This document shows, piece after piece, positions 26,927 through 35,744 of a stretch of 64,000 bases of DNA. The translations under genes were made by a program, and so were the position numbers. The stretch covers positions 3,038,001 through 3,102,000 of the forward strand of contig NZ_JAUSXQ010000001.1 in assembly GCF_030816115.1 (NCBI RefSeq), written 5' to 3'. The notes under the pieces were generated by a model. It was given only the letters and a program-made list of their open reading frames with translations. It did not search any database and had not been told where the DNA came from. This DNA is from Chryseobacterium sp. W4I1. GTDB taxonomy: Bacteria > Bacteroidota > Bacteroidia > Flavobacteriales > Weeksellaceae. Each line of letters starts with the position of its first letter. The first letter of the stretch is position 1.

Positions 26927-27508
26927 CTAATTTTTCGTAACGATCTTTCTTCTAATTCTGCTCACGAACTCATGGCTTATTCCTAAATAAGCACCAATCT
27001 GGATATTGGTAAGGCGGCCTGCTATCTGTGGATATTTCGTAATAAAATCAACATAGCGCTGATCTGCCGTTTTACTTAGATTCTCTATAATTCTTCGCTG
27101 CAGGGCAATCAGTGTTTTTTGAGACATAATTCTGAAAAGTTTTTCAATTTCAGGAATCTTCTGATATAATGCTTCTTTATCCGCTTTTGAAATAAGAAGC
27201 ACTTCGCTGTTTTCCAACGCTTGAATATTAAGCTGTGAAGGTTTTAAAGTAGTAAAACTATCCACATCAGTGATCCACCAATCTTCAATTGCGAAATATA
27301 AAATTTGTTCTGTTCCCTTCTGATCAGAATGATATACCTTAAAACAGCCATTGATCACAAAGCCTTCAAACTTACAATGCTCCCCTTCTTTAAGTAAAAA
27401 TTCTTTTTTTATGATTTTTTGAAAGGTAAAGGCATTACAAAATTCTTCTAAGTGTTCATCAGAGATTTGAATATGTTTTAAAATATGTTCTTTAAGGGAA
27501 GCTGTCAT
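26927..27508 (-). CDS. Crp/Fnr family transcriptional regulator
   Basis: The 193-residue protein has an N-terminal cyclic-nucleotide-binding-type domain (about 10-130) and a C-terminal Crp winged helix (about 145-193; LTNIQIGAYLGISHEFVSRIRRKI). The effector pocket lacks the Arg-Ser pair of cAMP-binding CRP, and there is no Cys cluster of FNR type, so the signal is unknown. It is upstream of the MBL-fold and NTF2-like genes on the same strand, 127 bases away, and may control them. The ribB terminator lies 13 bases before its start. Confidence 0.88.
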   Translation of the reverse strand: MTASLKEHILKHIQISDEHLEEFCNAFTFQKIIKKEFLLKEGEHCKFEGFVINGCFKVYHSDQKGTEQILYFAIEDWWITDVDSFTTLKPSQLNIQALENSEVLLISKADKEALYQKIPEIEKLFRIMSQKTLIALQRRIIENLSKTADQRYVDFITKYPQIAGRLTNIQIGAYLGISHEFVSRIRRKIVTKN

Positions 27509-27520
27509 TCCCTAAAATTA

Positions 27521-27553
27521 AAAAAAGGTTTAGAAAAATCCTAAACCTTTTTT
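27521..27553 (-). terminator. intrinsic terminator of ribB
   Basis: AAAAAAGGTTTAG pairs perfectly with CTAAACCTTTTTT. Read on the minus strand it lies 66 bases after the ribB stop and ends in a T run, just before the Crp/Fnr start. Confidence 0.9.
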
Positions 27554-27618
27554 ATTGAATTGAATATTATAAAATTCACAATAGCATTAATCTACTACTG
27601 ATCATTTACAGTTGATTA

Positions 27619-28740
27619 TTAAAGCTGAACCAGTTCCGTCACCTCAACATCATATCCGCCAACCTGCGGCTTGATATTAGGATTCTGTGTGATCACTTTG
27701 AATTTATTGATTCCCAGATTTTTCAGGATCTGTGTTCCGATCCCATAATCTCTGTAATTGTATGCTAATGTAGGATGCTGCTCCTGTCCGTCCTGATAAT
27801 TTAGGAACTGTTGAAGTTTTCTCAGTGTATTTTCAGAATTTGAAACGTTATTGATGAAAATTACGGCTCCTTTTCCTGCTTCATTCACCATATTGGTTAC
27901 TTTTTCCAATAAGGGCTTTTCCCCGTTATTCAGTCTTGTCAGTACATCAAAATAGGAATCTGAAGACTGAACTCTCACCAAAACAGGCTCATCAACCGTC
28001 CATGCACCTTTAGTCAAAGCAAAATGGATCTGGTCGTTAGAAGTTTCTCTGAAAGCATAAAAATCAAACTCCCCATAAGCAGTTTTTACTTTTCTTTCTT
28101 CCAGTCTTTCGATAAGGTTTCCTTTTTTAAGCTGGTAATGGATCAGATCCTCAATAGACACGATCTTCATATCATGTTTCTGAGCGAAAGCGTGAAGTTC
28201 AGGAAGACGAGACATCGTACCATCATCATTCATAATCTCACAGATCACACCACCTTCTTTTAATCCCGCTAAATTTGTCAGATCAATGGCTGCTTCAGTA
28301 TGTCCGGCTCTTTTCAGAACACCTCCTTTTCTTGCACGAAGCGGGAAAATGTGTCCCGGTCTCATAAAGTCGGTCGGCTTGGATTTTTCATCCATTAAAG
28401 CTAAAATCGTTTTTGCTCTGTCTCCTGCAGAAATACCTGTAGAAGTTCCGTTACCAAGAAGGTCAACAGATACGGTAAAAGCGGTTTCCTTAGGGTCACT
28501 GCTTCTGCTTACCATCACTTCAAGACCCAGCTCGTCACATCTTTTTTCAGGAAGCGGCATACAGATCAGCCCTCTTCCGTGAAATGCCATGAAATTGATA
28601 ATTTCCGGCGTTGTCAATTCTGCAGCGCAAAGAAAATCTCCTTCGTTTTCTCTGTCTTCATCATCTACTACTATGATTATTTTACCATTTTTAAGGTCTT
28701 CAATAGCCTCTGGAATAGTATTTAATTTAATATCAGACAT
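27619..28740 (-). CDS. ribB: 3,4-dihydroxy-2-butanone-4-phosphate synthase with degenerate GTP cyclohydrolase II domain
   Basis: RibB makes the four-carbon precursor of riboflavin from ribulose 5-phosphate. In this 373-residue protein residues 1-205 are a complete RibB domain, with DDEDRENEGDFLCAAE (metal and substrate acids), RPGHIFPLRA and GHTEAAIDL. The rest (about 215-373) has the shape of GTP cyclohydrolase II, keeping NYRDYGIGTQILKNLGI, but contains no Cys at all. The three zinc-binding Cys of RibA are therefore lost and this half cannot be a normal RibA. A separate ribA must exist elsewhere. This is a known arrangement in Flavobacteriia. A clean promoter precedes it. Confidence 0.93.
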   Translation of the reverse strand: MSDIKLNTIPEAIEDLKNGKIIIVVDDEDRENEGDFLCAAELTTPEIINFMAFHGRGLICMPLPEKRCDELGLEVMVSRSSDPKETAFTVSVDLLGNGTSTGISAGDRAKTILALMDEKSKPTDFMRPGHIFPLRARKGGVLKRAGHTEAAIDLTNLAGLKEGGVICEIMNDDGTMSRLPELHAFAQKHDMKIVSIEDLIHYQLKKGNLIERLEERKVKTAYGEFDFYAFRETSNDQIHFALTKGAWTVDEPVLVRVQSSDSYFDVLTRLNNGEKPLLEKVTNMVNEAGKGAVIFINNVSNSENTLRKLQQFLNYQDGQEQHPTLAYNYRDYGIGTQILKNLGINKFKVITQNPNIKPQVGGYDVEVTELVQL

Positions 28741-28758
28741 GTTTACTTTTTATTTGTG

Positions 28759-28766
28759 CAAAGATA
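28759..28766 (-). promoter_or_regulatory. -7 promoter element of ribB
   Basis: On the minus strand this reads TATCTTTG, 18 bases before the ATG, with a TTG 21 bases upstream in the -33 position. It is one of the best promoter matches in the window. No FMN riboswitch is visible. Confidence 0.7.
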
Positions 28767-28807
28767 CTTATAAAAATAAGCATCTGCCAATTAATATGAA
28801 TGGTTTG

Positions 28808-29812
28808 TTAGGCTTTGGATAAAGAGTCTGCCGCCTCTCTGAAAATTTCATAAGATCTCAGTCTTTTCTGATGATCGTAGATATGTGAATTGATAATTAA
28901 TTCATCCACATTGAATTTTTCCTGGAAATCTTTCAGTTTTTCTTCAATTTCTGCCTGATCTCCAATGAAGGTATATCTCAGTTTCTGAAGCACCATTGAT
29001 TTTTCCATTGGTGACCAGATATCGTCCATATCATCTACCGGCGGGGCAAAAGGTTTGCGGTCATTTCTTACAATATTGATAAACGCCTGAAATAAAGTCG
29101 TGGATATTTTATGAGCTTCCTCGGTAGTTTCTGCAGCTACCCCATTCACACAAGCCATAATGTAAGGCTTATCCAGCTGTTTTGATGGCTGAAAATGTTC
29201 TCTGTAAATCTTAAAAGCCATTTCCATCTGCTCCGGAGCGAAATGTCCCGCAAAGGCATAAGGAAGTCCAAGCTCTGCAGCCAGCCAGGCACTGTCTGTA
29301 CTGGATCCCAACATATAAAGCGGAATATCCAGACCCTCACCCGGAATGGCACGAACCAAAGCATCAGAATTTTCTTTTGAAAAATAAGTCTGCAGTTCTA
29401 AGATCTGTCTTGGAAACTGCTGGTTGATGATCGCAGGATTTCTTCCAAGAGCCTGAGCCGTAAGACCGTCAGTTCCGGGAGCCCTTCCTAATCCAAGATC
29501 TATTCTTCCCGGAAAAAGGGATTCCAGGGTTCCGAACTGTTCAGCGATGATCAGAGAACTGTGATTGGGAAGCATAATTCCTCCGGATCCTACTCTGATT
29601 GTTTTTGTTCCGTTGGCAATAAAACCAATCAGAACTGAAGTCGCTGAGCTGGCAATACTTTCCATATTGTGATGCTCGGCCAGCCAGAATCTTTTATAAT
29701 TTAAATTTTCAGTATGGTTCGCTAAAGACAAACTGTCCTGAAACGTATCGTGAATGCTTTTCCCCTGCTTTACGGGAGCAAGATCCAGCACCGATATTTC
29801 AAAATTTTTCAT
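28808..29812 (-). CDS. LLM class flavin-dependent oxidoreductase
   Basis: This 334-residue protein belongs to the bacterial luciferase-like monooxygenase superfamily, in the small single-subunit group. It has the TIM-barrel start SVLDLAPVKQGKS, RFWLAEHHNMESIASSA (substrate and flavin contacts), RVGSGGIMLPNHSSL, PGRIDLGLGRAPGTDG and YMLGSSTDSAWLAAELGLPYAFAGHF. FMN is the likely cofactor; the substrate is unknown. It lies 67 bases upstream of ribB, with a separate ribB promoter between them. Confidence 0.92.
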   Translation of the reverse strand: MKNFEISVLDLAPVKQGKSIHDTFQDSLSLANHTENLNYKRFWLAEHHNMESIASSATSVLIGFIANGTKTIRVGSGGIMLPNHSSLIIAEQFGTLESLFPGRIDLGLGRAPGTDGLTAQALGRNPAIINQQFPRQILELQTYFSKENSDALVRAIPGEGLDIPLYMLGSSTDSAWLAAELGLPYAFAGHFAPEQMEMAFKIYREHFQPSKQLDKPYIMACVNGVAAETTEEAHKISTTLFQAFINIVRNDRKPFAPPVDDMDDIWSPMEKSMVLQKLRYTFIGDQAEIEEKLKDFQEKFNVDELIINSHIYDHQKRLRSYEIFREAADSLSKA

Positions 29813-29954
29813 ATTTTAAATTTTAGGTCTCAAAAAACCAAACAAATTTAAACCAATAAAATCGCATTAGTTACTTTTTGTAATTGATAGGTTAGATTGG
29901 TTAGTTCAGGCAAAAACTATTGGAAAGTTTTGATTTACGACTTAAGAAATTGTA

Positions 29955-29962
29955 TATATTTG
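29955..29962 (+). promoter_or_regulatory. -7 promoter element of the HEPN-like gene
   Basis: TATATTTG is an exact TAnnTTTG, 21 bases before the ATG at 29984, with a TTTG about 22 bases upstream. It lies inside a longer reading frame (from 29897) and decides the start. Confidence 0.6.
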
Positions 29963-29983
29963 TTTAAAATAAAAACTAATTAT

Positions 29984-30562
29984 ATGAATCCATTAAACAA
30001 TCCTATACTAAAAGGAATGCATGCAATCTTTAATAATATCACTAGAAATGCTGTCTTCTATTCATCTGACATGATTCCTATTGACCATAAAAACAGAATA
30101 TTTCCTTCTGATCTAAAAACTAGCTTAGGAATTCCTGAAAATATCAACAATTGGTTTGATTACACCATTTCATTGGGAACAAATTATTCAAGATTAAAAA
30201 TGTTGACAATTATTTCTGCATGTAGTGATGTGGAGTTCTTATTAAAAAAATTCATCGAAGAATATTACGATACAAATGCAAATATGAATAAAAATTTTTA
30301 TCAACTACTTGACGATGTTAATAAAGAAATATTTATCCCAAAGGGAATAAATTTAAATAATGAATCGTTTTTTGAAAAAATAAAAATAGCTTTCCAAGTA
30401 AGACATATTTCTATTCACAATATGGGTTTTGTTGATGAAACTTTTAATCAAAAAACAAACTTGAATTTACCTTTAGATACTGAATTTGAAATAGATAATG
30501 TATTCATAAATGATACATTTGATGCAATTGAACAACTAATTCAATTTTTAGATAATCTATAA
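29984..30562 (+). CDS. HEPN-domain-like protein of unknown function
   Basis: From the chosen start this is a 192-residue, very AT-rich gene. No named family is certain. The C-terminal half looks like a HEPN helical bundle: a helix with ACSDVEFLLKKFIEEYY, then FFEKIKIAFQVRHISIHNMGFVDETFN. Arg140 and His145 give the RX4H motif that forms the active site of HEPN ribonucleases, and the following HN-x-G is also typical. HEPN proteins act in toxin-antitoxin, abortive infection and RNA processing, but some are inactive. No antitoxin partner lies beside it. It stands alone between convergent or divergent housekeeping-type genes and may be horizontally acquired. Confidence 0.65.
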   Translation: MNPLNNPILKGMHAIFNNITRNAVFYSSDMIPIDHKNRIFPSDLKTSLGIPENINNWFDYTISLGTNYSRLKMLTIISACSDVEFLLKKFIEEYYDTNANMNKNFYQLLDDVNKEIFIPKGINLNNESFFEKIKIAFQVRHISIHNMGFVDETFNQKTNLNLPLDTEFEIDNVFINDTFDAIEQLIQFLDNL

Positions 30563-30651
30563 AACTAAGCAATAAATTCTCATGTTTAATTATTAAATTC
30601 AAATTCGAAGAATTGCTTTATTAAAGGGAAAAAGAAATAATCTTATTATAA

Positions 30652-32778
30652 TTATTTTCCTTTCTCCTTCTTAAAAGTATAATGATTGATCAAAATCCTG
30701 ATCTCATTAAATTCAAAATCATTCGGTAAAGCATTCTTCCATTCCGTTAAGGTTTCATGAGGATTTTTGTAGAATTCATTTTCAAAGGCTTTGATTTTAT
30801 CTGAAGTGATGACTCTTGAAATATCCAGCAATCCCTGCTCAGCAAATTTCGCCAGATGACCGATTACGGTTTCTTTTACCAGACCTCTTTCCATAGCGAT
30901 CTCACCAATGGTTTTTCCCTGCTCAAACAACTGGAAGGTCAGAACCTGGGAAGGAACTTTTGCAATCTTTAAATTAATTTCTTTATCATTTTTTTCATCT
31001 AAAAGTTTCGTTTCCAGCAGATGAACTTCTTTCAGGCTGTTCAGATATTCTTCTGTATCTTCCAACCAGTCTCTGAATACTTCATTGTACTGCTTTAGAC
31101 CTTTTGTTCCTTTTATTTCAGCATAAAATTCTTTCAATGGATTAAAAACTTTATCCTTGATTTCTGTAAAGAAAAAATTAACCGCCCCTTTGGTTTTACT
31201 TTCAATCTCAGACCATTCTTCTTTATTCTCGATGAAGTTATTCACCTTCTGAGAAATGACTCTTTCCAGCTTTTCAAAGATCTTTCCAAGATTGACAATT
31301 TCATGTTTCAGCTGAAGATAAAGCTGGTTGGTTTTTACATGATCTATACTTTTTGTGGTGATGGAAAGCTTATTCCATTCTTCTACCTCGTTTAGGAACC
31401 ACAAGCAATTGACGGTACGGAGCACTTTTTTGATGCTGTAGTCATATTTTTCACGGTTCAGAATAGCTTCTACATTATCATTCGCAAAAGTATTTCCCTG
31501 GAACTGCAGAATCCTGTTGTCCTTAAAAATAACTTCAGGTGTAATTTTGGATTTTAAAACAATACCTTCCAATGTTCGGCATCTCGACAAAGCTACATAA
31601 ACCTGTCCCGCCGTAAAGCTTTTTCCGGCATCAATAATTACATTATCAAACGTTAATCCCTGACTTTTGTGAATGGTAACGGCCCACGCCAATTTGATCG
31701 GGAACTGTTCGAAGCTTCCCAGAACTTCTTCTTTGATATTTTTTTCAGTGTCCAGGAAATATTTTTTCTGTTCCCAAACTTCTCTTTTTACGACAATTTC
31801 TCTTTCACTTCCATCGAGAACCACTTTGATCTCGTTATCATCAAGTGAAGTGATTTCACCCAATTTTCCATTGAAATATTTTTTTTCCCCGGTGATATCA
31901 TTTCTGATGAACATCACCTGAGCCCCGACTTTTAATTCTAAAAACTGCTCGTTGGGAAACTGGTTTTCCTTGAAATCTCCAAAAAGTTTGGCTTCATAGG
32001 TTTTCACCGTCAGATCAATTTCTGCCAGCTTTTCCTGGTTGATCTCATCAGCCATTCTGTTGTGTGAACACAAATAAACGTAAGATTCAGTTCCCGCCTT
32101 AAAATCAGGATCATACCTTTCATTAAGAACATCAAAATTGATATTGGCCACATCGCCATCACGAATTGCATTCAGAATATCCAGAAATTTTTCATCCGAC
32201 TGTCGGTAAACTTTCGTTAGCTCAATAGTCAGAAGCGGAATATCTTTCACTGCATGGCTGTCGAAAAAGAAAGGCGACTGATAGCAGATCTTTAAAATAT
32301 GCTCATCCCTCACCACCGGAGGAAGCTGATAAAGATCTCCAATGAACAGCATCTGCACGCCACCGAACCGCTGATTGTTCCTTCTGATGAACCTCAGAGA
32401 GAAATCCATCATATCGAGAACATCCGCTCTGAGCATGGAAACCTCATCAATAATAAGAACCTCCACTTCCCTTAAAAGTTTAAGTTTATCCTTTCGGTAT
32501 TTGAAATGAGGCATCAGGTCGGCAATATTATTCGCCAAGCTTCCATCAATACGGTCAGTAGTCGGTAAAAAAGTTCTTAATGGCAGCCCAAACATGGAAT
32601 GGATGGTTACACCACCGGCATTGATCGCTGCAATTCCAGTGGGCGCTACTACGATATACTTCTTCCTGGTCTTCTTTACAAAGTCATTAAGGAAGGTCGT
32701 TTTTCCGGTTCCGGCTTTTCCTGTAAGAAAAACACTTCTGTTGGTATGCTCTATTAAGTCAAAAAAATGATTGTTCAC
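30652..32778 (-). CDS. PIF1/RecD-like ATP-dependent helicase with helix-turn-helix C-terminus
   Basis: This 708-residue protein has superfamily 1B helicase motifs: VFLTGKAGTGKTTFLNDFV (Walker A, about 16-33), VVAPTGIAAINAGGVTIHSMFG (Ia), LIIDEVSMLRADVLD (Walker B), GDLYQLPPV (III), and WAVTIHKSQGLTFDNVI (V) with YVALSRCRTLEGIV (VI). The C-terminal quarter (about 620-700) has the helicase-associated helix-turn-helix GKTIGEIAMERGLVKETVIGHL. PIF1-type helicases move 5' to 3' on DNA and resolve forks or G-quadruplexes. It is monocistronic. Confidence 0.9.
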   Translation of the reverse strand: MNNHFFDLIEHTNRSVFLTGKAGTGKTTFLNDFVKKTRKKYIVVAPTGIAAINAGGVTIHSMFGLPLRTFLPTTDRIDGSLANNIADLMPHFKYRKDKLKLLREVEVLIIDEVSMLRADVLDMMDFSLRFIRRNNQRFGGVQMLFIGDLYQLPPVVRDEHILKICYQSPFFFDSHAVKDIPLLTIELTKVYRQSDEKFLDILNAIRDGDVANINFDVLNERYDPDFKAGTESYVYLCSHNRMADEINQEKLAEIDLTVKTYEAKLFGDFKENQFPNEQFLELKVGAQVMFIRNDITGEKKYFNGKLGEITSLDDNEIKVVLDGSEREIVVKREVWEQKKYFLDTEKNIKEEVLGSFEQFPIKLAWAVTIHKSQGLTFDNVIIDAGKSFTAGQVYVALSRCRTLEGIVLKSKITPEVIFKDNRILQFQGNTFANDNVEAILNREKYDYSIKKVLRTVNCLWFLNEVEEWNKLSITTKSIDHVKTNQLYLQLKHEIVNLGKIFEKLERVISQKVNNFIENKEEWSEIESKTKGAVNFFFTEIKDKVFNPLKEFYAEIKGTKGLKQYNEVFRDWLEDTEEYLNSLKEVHLLETKLLDEKNDKEINLKIAKVPSQVLTFQLFEQGKTIGEIAMERGLVKETVIGHLAKFAEQGLLDISRVITSDKIKAFENEFYKNPHETLTEWKNALPNDFEFNEIRILINHYTFKKEKGK

Positions 32779-32859
32779 GCTTCAAAATTACGGAAATGAA
32801 TTTGATTTTCTTACCTTGGCATAACTTTTGAAAATTCTTTAACAGAAAAGAAATTTATA

Positions 32860-33306
32860 ATGAAAAAAAGTTTCATATATCCTCTACTATTAGCATTATG
32901 CACTACATTTACCTTAGTTTCATGCAATACATCCAAGAATATCAATACCAATCTACCTAAAGATATTTCGGAAAGACCTGCTGATGAAGACAGCCAGAAA
33001 TATGAACAGGCACAACTGGATAAACTGAAAGCATCTATAGAATCTGAAGCTTCAGAAAAATGTACGGATGCCTCAGAATGGGCATTTGCTCCAATGGGAG
33101 CCAAAGCTTGTGGAGGACCTCAGCAATATATCGCCTATCCTAAAAAGATAGAAAATACAATTCTGCCAAGAATCAATCAGTATACGGATAAGGTAAAAGC
33201 GTTCAATGAAAAATACAATATCGTCTCTGACTGTATGATGATCATGCCCCCAAAATCCATTAAGTGTATCAATGGTAAAGTACAGCTGATAGCAGCTGAG
33301 CAGTAA
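32860..33306 (+). CDS. predicted lipoprotein of unknown function
   Basis: The 148-residue protein has a clear lipoprotein signal peptide (about 1-22) ending in TLVSCNTSK. The mature part is polar with four further Cys (in KCTDASEW, KACGGPQQY, SDCMM and KCINGK), which could form two disulfides outside the inner membrane. I recognise no family. It is divergent from the PIF1-like helicase, and a terminator-like hairpin follows about 80 bases downstream. Confidence 0.75.
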   Translation: MKKSFIYPLLLALCTTFTLVSCNTSKNINTNLPKDISERPADEDSQKYEQAQLDKLKASIESEASEKCTDASEWAFAPMGAKACGGPQQYIAYPKKIENTILPRINQYTDKVKAFNEKYNIVSDCMMIMPPKSIKCINGKVQLIAAEQ

Positions 33307-33388
33307 AATAAAAATCAAAGCAAAGGTTATATATTCTGTTGAATAATCAACAAAAACTCACTCAGGAGTTTATACTAAGGATTTAAAG

Positions 33389-33424
33389 AAAGCTCTATCA
33401 GTAATGATGGAGCTTTTGTTTTCC
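33389..33424 (+). terminator. possible terminator after the lipoprotein gene
   Basis: AAAGCTC-ATCA pairs with TGATGGAGCTTT (one T opposite G) around a four-base loop and is followed by TGTTTTCCTTTTTT. It lies 80 bases past the lipoprotein stop. Confidence 0.65.
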
Positions 33425-33475
33425 TTTTTTGTAAAATGTAAAAAAGTATGATGTATTAGTGGTTTTGGGAAAAGG

Positions 33476-33595
33476 ATTTTAGATATCAGATGTCCGACAT
33501 CAGGCAAGAGCGAAAAAAGATTTACATTAATTCAGTAACTCATAAAAAAACAGCCGCTCTCTTATTCAAATGCTCCCCAACTCTCCAACTCAAAA
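33476..33595. repeat. degenerate 7-base-period intergenic repeat
   Basis: Words such as GATATCA, GATGTCC, GACATCA, then later CTCCCCA, ACTCTCC, AACTCAA follow each other at seven-base steps. It lies at the 3' end of the carbonic anhydrase gene and resembles the stretch before fmt. Confidence 0.5.
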
Positions 33596-34129
33596 CTAAC
33601 TTCCCACTTCCAGGTTTTCTTTATACCACGAAGAATATTTTACATAATTATCTGCGATCCTGTTTACTTCTCCTTCTAATAACTGGGCAGAAATATCTTT
33701 AATTTTTTTTGCCGGAACTCCACCCCAAACTTCTCCTGACTTGATGTGGGTTCCCTGGGTAACCACTGAACCTGCTCCTACGATAGAATTCTCCTCAACC
33801 AGACAGTCATCCATCACAATAGCTCCCATTCCAATTAAAACATTATCTTGAATGGTGCACCCGTGAACGATTGCATTGTGGCCTATTGACACATTATTTC
33901 CGATATTTAAAGGATGCTTCTGATAAGTACAATGCAGCATAGCATTATCCTGAACATTTACTTTGTCGCCCATTTTGATGTAATGTACATCTCCTCTGAT
34001 TACTGCATTATACCAGATACTACAATTCTTACCCATGGTAACGTCGCCAATAATAGTTGCCGTTTCTGCCAAAAATGTGCCTTCCCCTATCTGAGGTACT
34101 TTTCCTAAAAGCGCTTTTACAATTGCCAT
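33596..34129 (-). CDS. gamma-class carbonic anhydrase family protein
   Basis: This 177-residue protein is a left-handed parallel beta-helix of hexapeptide repeats (for example AETATIIGDVTMGKNCSIWY, NAVIRGDVHYI, NVSIGHNAIVHGCTI, NVLIGMGAIVMDDCLV) with a C-terminal helix. The zinc-binding His residues of gamma carbonic anhydrases are present around MLHCTYQ, IGHNAIVHGC. It probably acts as a trimer. The family (YrdA/PaaY) is often called carbonic anhydrase, but activity is not proven for all members. It is monocistronic. Confidence 0.9.
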   Translation of the reverse strand: MAIVKALLGKVPQIGEGTFLAETATIIGDVTMGKNCSIWYNAVIRGDVHYIKMGDKVNVQDNAMLHCTYQKHPLNIGNNVSIGHNAIVHGCTIQDNVLIGMGAIVMDDCLVEENSIVGAGSVVTQGTHIKSGEVWGGVPAKKIKDISAQLLEGEVNRIADNYVKYSSWYKENLEVGS

Positions 34130-34189
34130 AATTTTAATTTGATGATTTGAAAATAAGTTAATTCGAAATAATATTTTTTAACTCCTGCT

Positions 34190-34284
34190 TCTAAGTCTTA
34201 GCTTTCATCTCTGACTTTTAATTTTAAATGACTATGATAGCAAAAATCTAATTTCTATTCTATAACTTCTAATTTCTAATTGCG
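34190..34284. repeat. degenerate 7-base-period intergenic repeat
   Basis: The stretch before the nfu-like promoter reads as seven-base words such as CTAATTT, CTATTCT, ATAACTT, CTAATTT, CTAATTG. No coding sequence is present. Confidence 0.55.
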
Positions 34285-34292
34285 TATTTTTG
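34285..34292 (+). promoter_or_regulatory. -7 promoter element of the nfu-hemH unit
   Basis: TATTTTTG is an exact TAnnTTTG, 21 bases before the ATG at 34314. It overlaps an upstream TTG (34290) that would otherwise extend the frame, which argues for the ATG. Confidence 0.65.
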
Positions 34293-34313
34293 TATCTCAA
34301 ATTTAACGAAAAA

Positions 34314-35192
34314 ATGCGTACGATATTTATAGAACCAACCGAAAACCCGAAAGTGATGAAATTTGTCACGGATTATAACCTGATTCCGGGATCTTTGGAG
34401 TTGGACAGAACTTCAGATATTTCAGAAATTCCTTTAGCTCAGGAACTTTTCAATTATCCTTTTGTAGAAAGAATTTTTATTACTGCCAATTTTGTAGCGG
34501 TAGCGAAACAGGATACTGTAGAATGGGAACATGTAGCTGAAAACCTGAAGAATATCATTGAAGATGAATTATTGGCTAATCCTAGAATTTATCTTCAAAA
34601 AAAGAAGGAAATGTATCAGATCTATGCGGAGATGACTCCCAATCCTAATGCCATGAAGTTTGTTTCCAGCAAGCTCCTTTTAGAAGGTTTTGTGGAAGTG
34701 AAATCCAGGGATCAAGCAGAGGGCGTTCCTTTGGCACAAGCTATTTTGAAGGAATTTGATTTTGCAAAAGAAATTTTTATTTCTGACAATTTTGTTGCCG
34801 TAACCAGAGATGACTCTGTGGAATGGCATCAGGTAATGATGGCCGTACGCGGATTCATTGCAGAATATCTTCAGAATGGAGGTGTAATTTCAAATCTTGA
34901 GCCTCAGAAACATGAAAATCCTGTTGAAAAGATTATCAACAGAGAATATACAGACGATGAGCAGAAAATTTCAGATATTTTAAATGAATATGTAGCTCCT
35001 GCCGTAGAAAATGACGGTGGAAAAATTTCATTGATGGAATATGATCAGGAGAATAAAACTGCCAAAATGCTTTTACAAGGAGCCTGTTCAGGATGTCCAA
35101 GCTCTACGGCCACTTTGAAAAACGGAATTGAAAATATCTTAAAACAGTTCGTTCCGGATTTAGTAGAACGAGTAGAAGCTGTCAACGGATAA
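34314..35192 (+). CDS. Nfu/NifU-type iron-sulfur scaffold protein with two N-terminal domains
   Basis: From the ATG at 34314 the protein has 292 residues. Two Nfu N-terminal domains lie in tandem: the first begins IFIEPTENPKVMKFVTDYNL and the second IYAEMTPNPNAMKFVSSKLL, each ending in a FVAV strand followed by VEW. The C-terminal NifU domain (about 215-292) has the cluster-binding CxxC in LLQGACSGCPSSTATLKNGI. Such proteins carry 4Fe-4S clusters to target enzymes. It is first of a tight unit with an FMN reductase-like gene and hemH. Confidence 0.92.
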   Translation: MRTIFIEPTENPKVMKFVTDYNLIPGSLELDRTSDISEIPLAQELFNYPFVERIFITANFVAVAKQDTVEWEHVAENLKNIIEDELLANPRIYLQKKKEMYQIYAEMTPNPNAMKFVSSKLLLEGFVEVKSRDQAEGVPLAQAILKEFDFAKEIFISDNFVAVTRDDSVEWHQVMMAVRGFIAEYLQNGGVISNLEPQKHENPVEKIINREYTDDEQKISDILNEYVAPAVENDGGKISLMEYDQENKTAKMLLQGACSGCPSSTATLKNGIENILKQFVPDLVERVEAVNG

Positions 35193-35204
35193 CCAACAGA
35201 ACCA

Positions 35205-35729
35205 ATGCCCAGAAAGAAGATCATCGTAATTATCGGGAGTGCCTCTAAAAATTCCAGCAATCAGCAATTAATAGAACAGGTACTGGAAAAACATCCGGAT
35301 ACTGACTTTCAAATATATGATGATCTTTCTGTTCTTCCGCATTTTGACACCTCTGTAACAGATGTTGATACACCGGCTGAAGTTGTAAAGATCAGGGAAG
35401 CTATCAATCATTCTGCAGGTATTTTATTTTGTACACCGGAATATATTTTCAGTATTCCTGCAAGGTTAAAAAACTTATTGGAATGGTGTGTTTCTACCAC
35501 TGTTTTTTCTGATAAGCCGGCTGCTGTGATTACAGCATCTGCCAGCGGAGAGAAAGGTCATGAAGAATTGATATTGATATTAAAAACTCTTGGAGCAAAA
35601 ACAGAAGACCGTCACCAGCTGCTAATAAAAGGAATAAAGGGGAAATTTAACGATGACAAACAGGTTGAAAGTGATACCTTTGCAAACGTATCAGAACTGG
35701 TAACAGATTTCAAAAAAACTGTTCTATAA
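35205..35729 (+). CDS. NAD(P)H-dependent FMN reductase-like flavoprotein
   Basis: This 174-residue protein has the flavodoxin-like fold of NADPH-dependent FMN reductases: IIVIIGSASKNSSNQQLIEQ at the start (phosphate-binding loop), TPEYIFSIPARLKNLLEWC (flavin contact) and KPAAVITASASGEKGHEEL. It reduces FMN, quinones or similar acceptors; the substrate is not known. It starts 12 bases after the nfu-like gene and precedes hemH by 15, so it is in the same transcript and may support iron or heme metabolism (inference). Confidence 0.88.
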   Translation: MPRKKIIVIIGSASKNSSNQQLIEQVLEKHPDTDFQIYDDLSVLPHFDTSVTDVDTPAEVVKIREAINHSAGILFCTPEYIFSIPARLKNLLEWCVSTTVFSDKPAAVITASASGEKGHEELILILKTLGAKTEDRHQLLIKGIKGKFNDDKQVESDTFANVSELVTDFKKTVL

Positions 35730-35744
35730 TTAAAATTAAAAATA

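Noticed and set aside
29897..29983. 29-residue N-terminal extension of the HEPN-like protein
   Set aside because: The -7 element TATATTTG lies within it, so the later ATG is the start.
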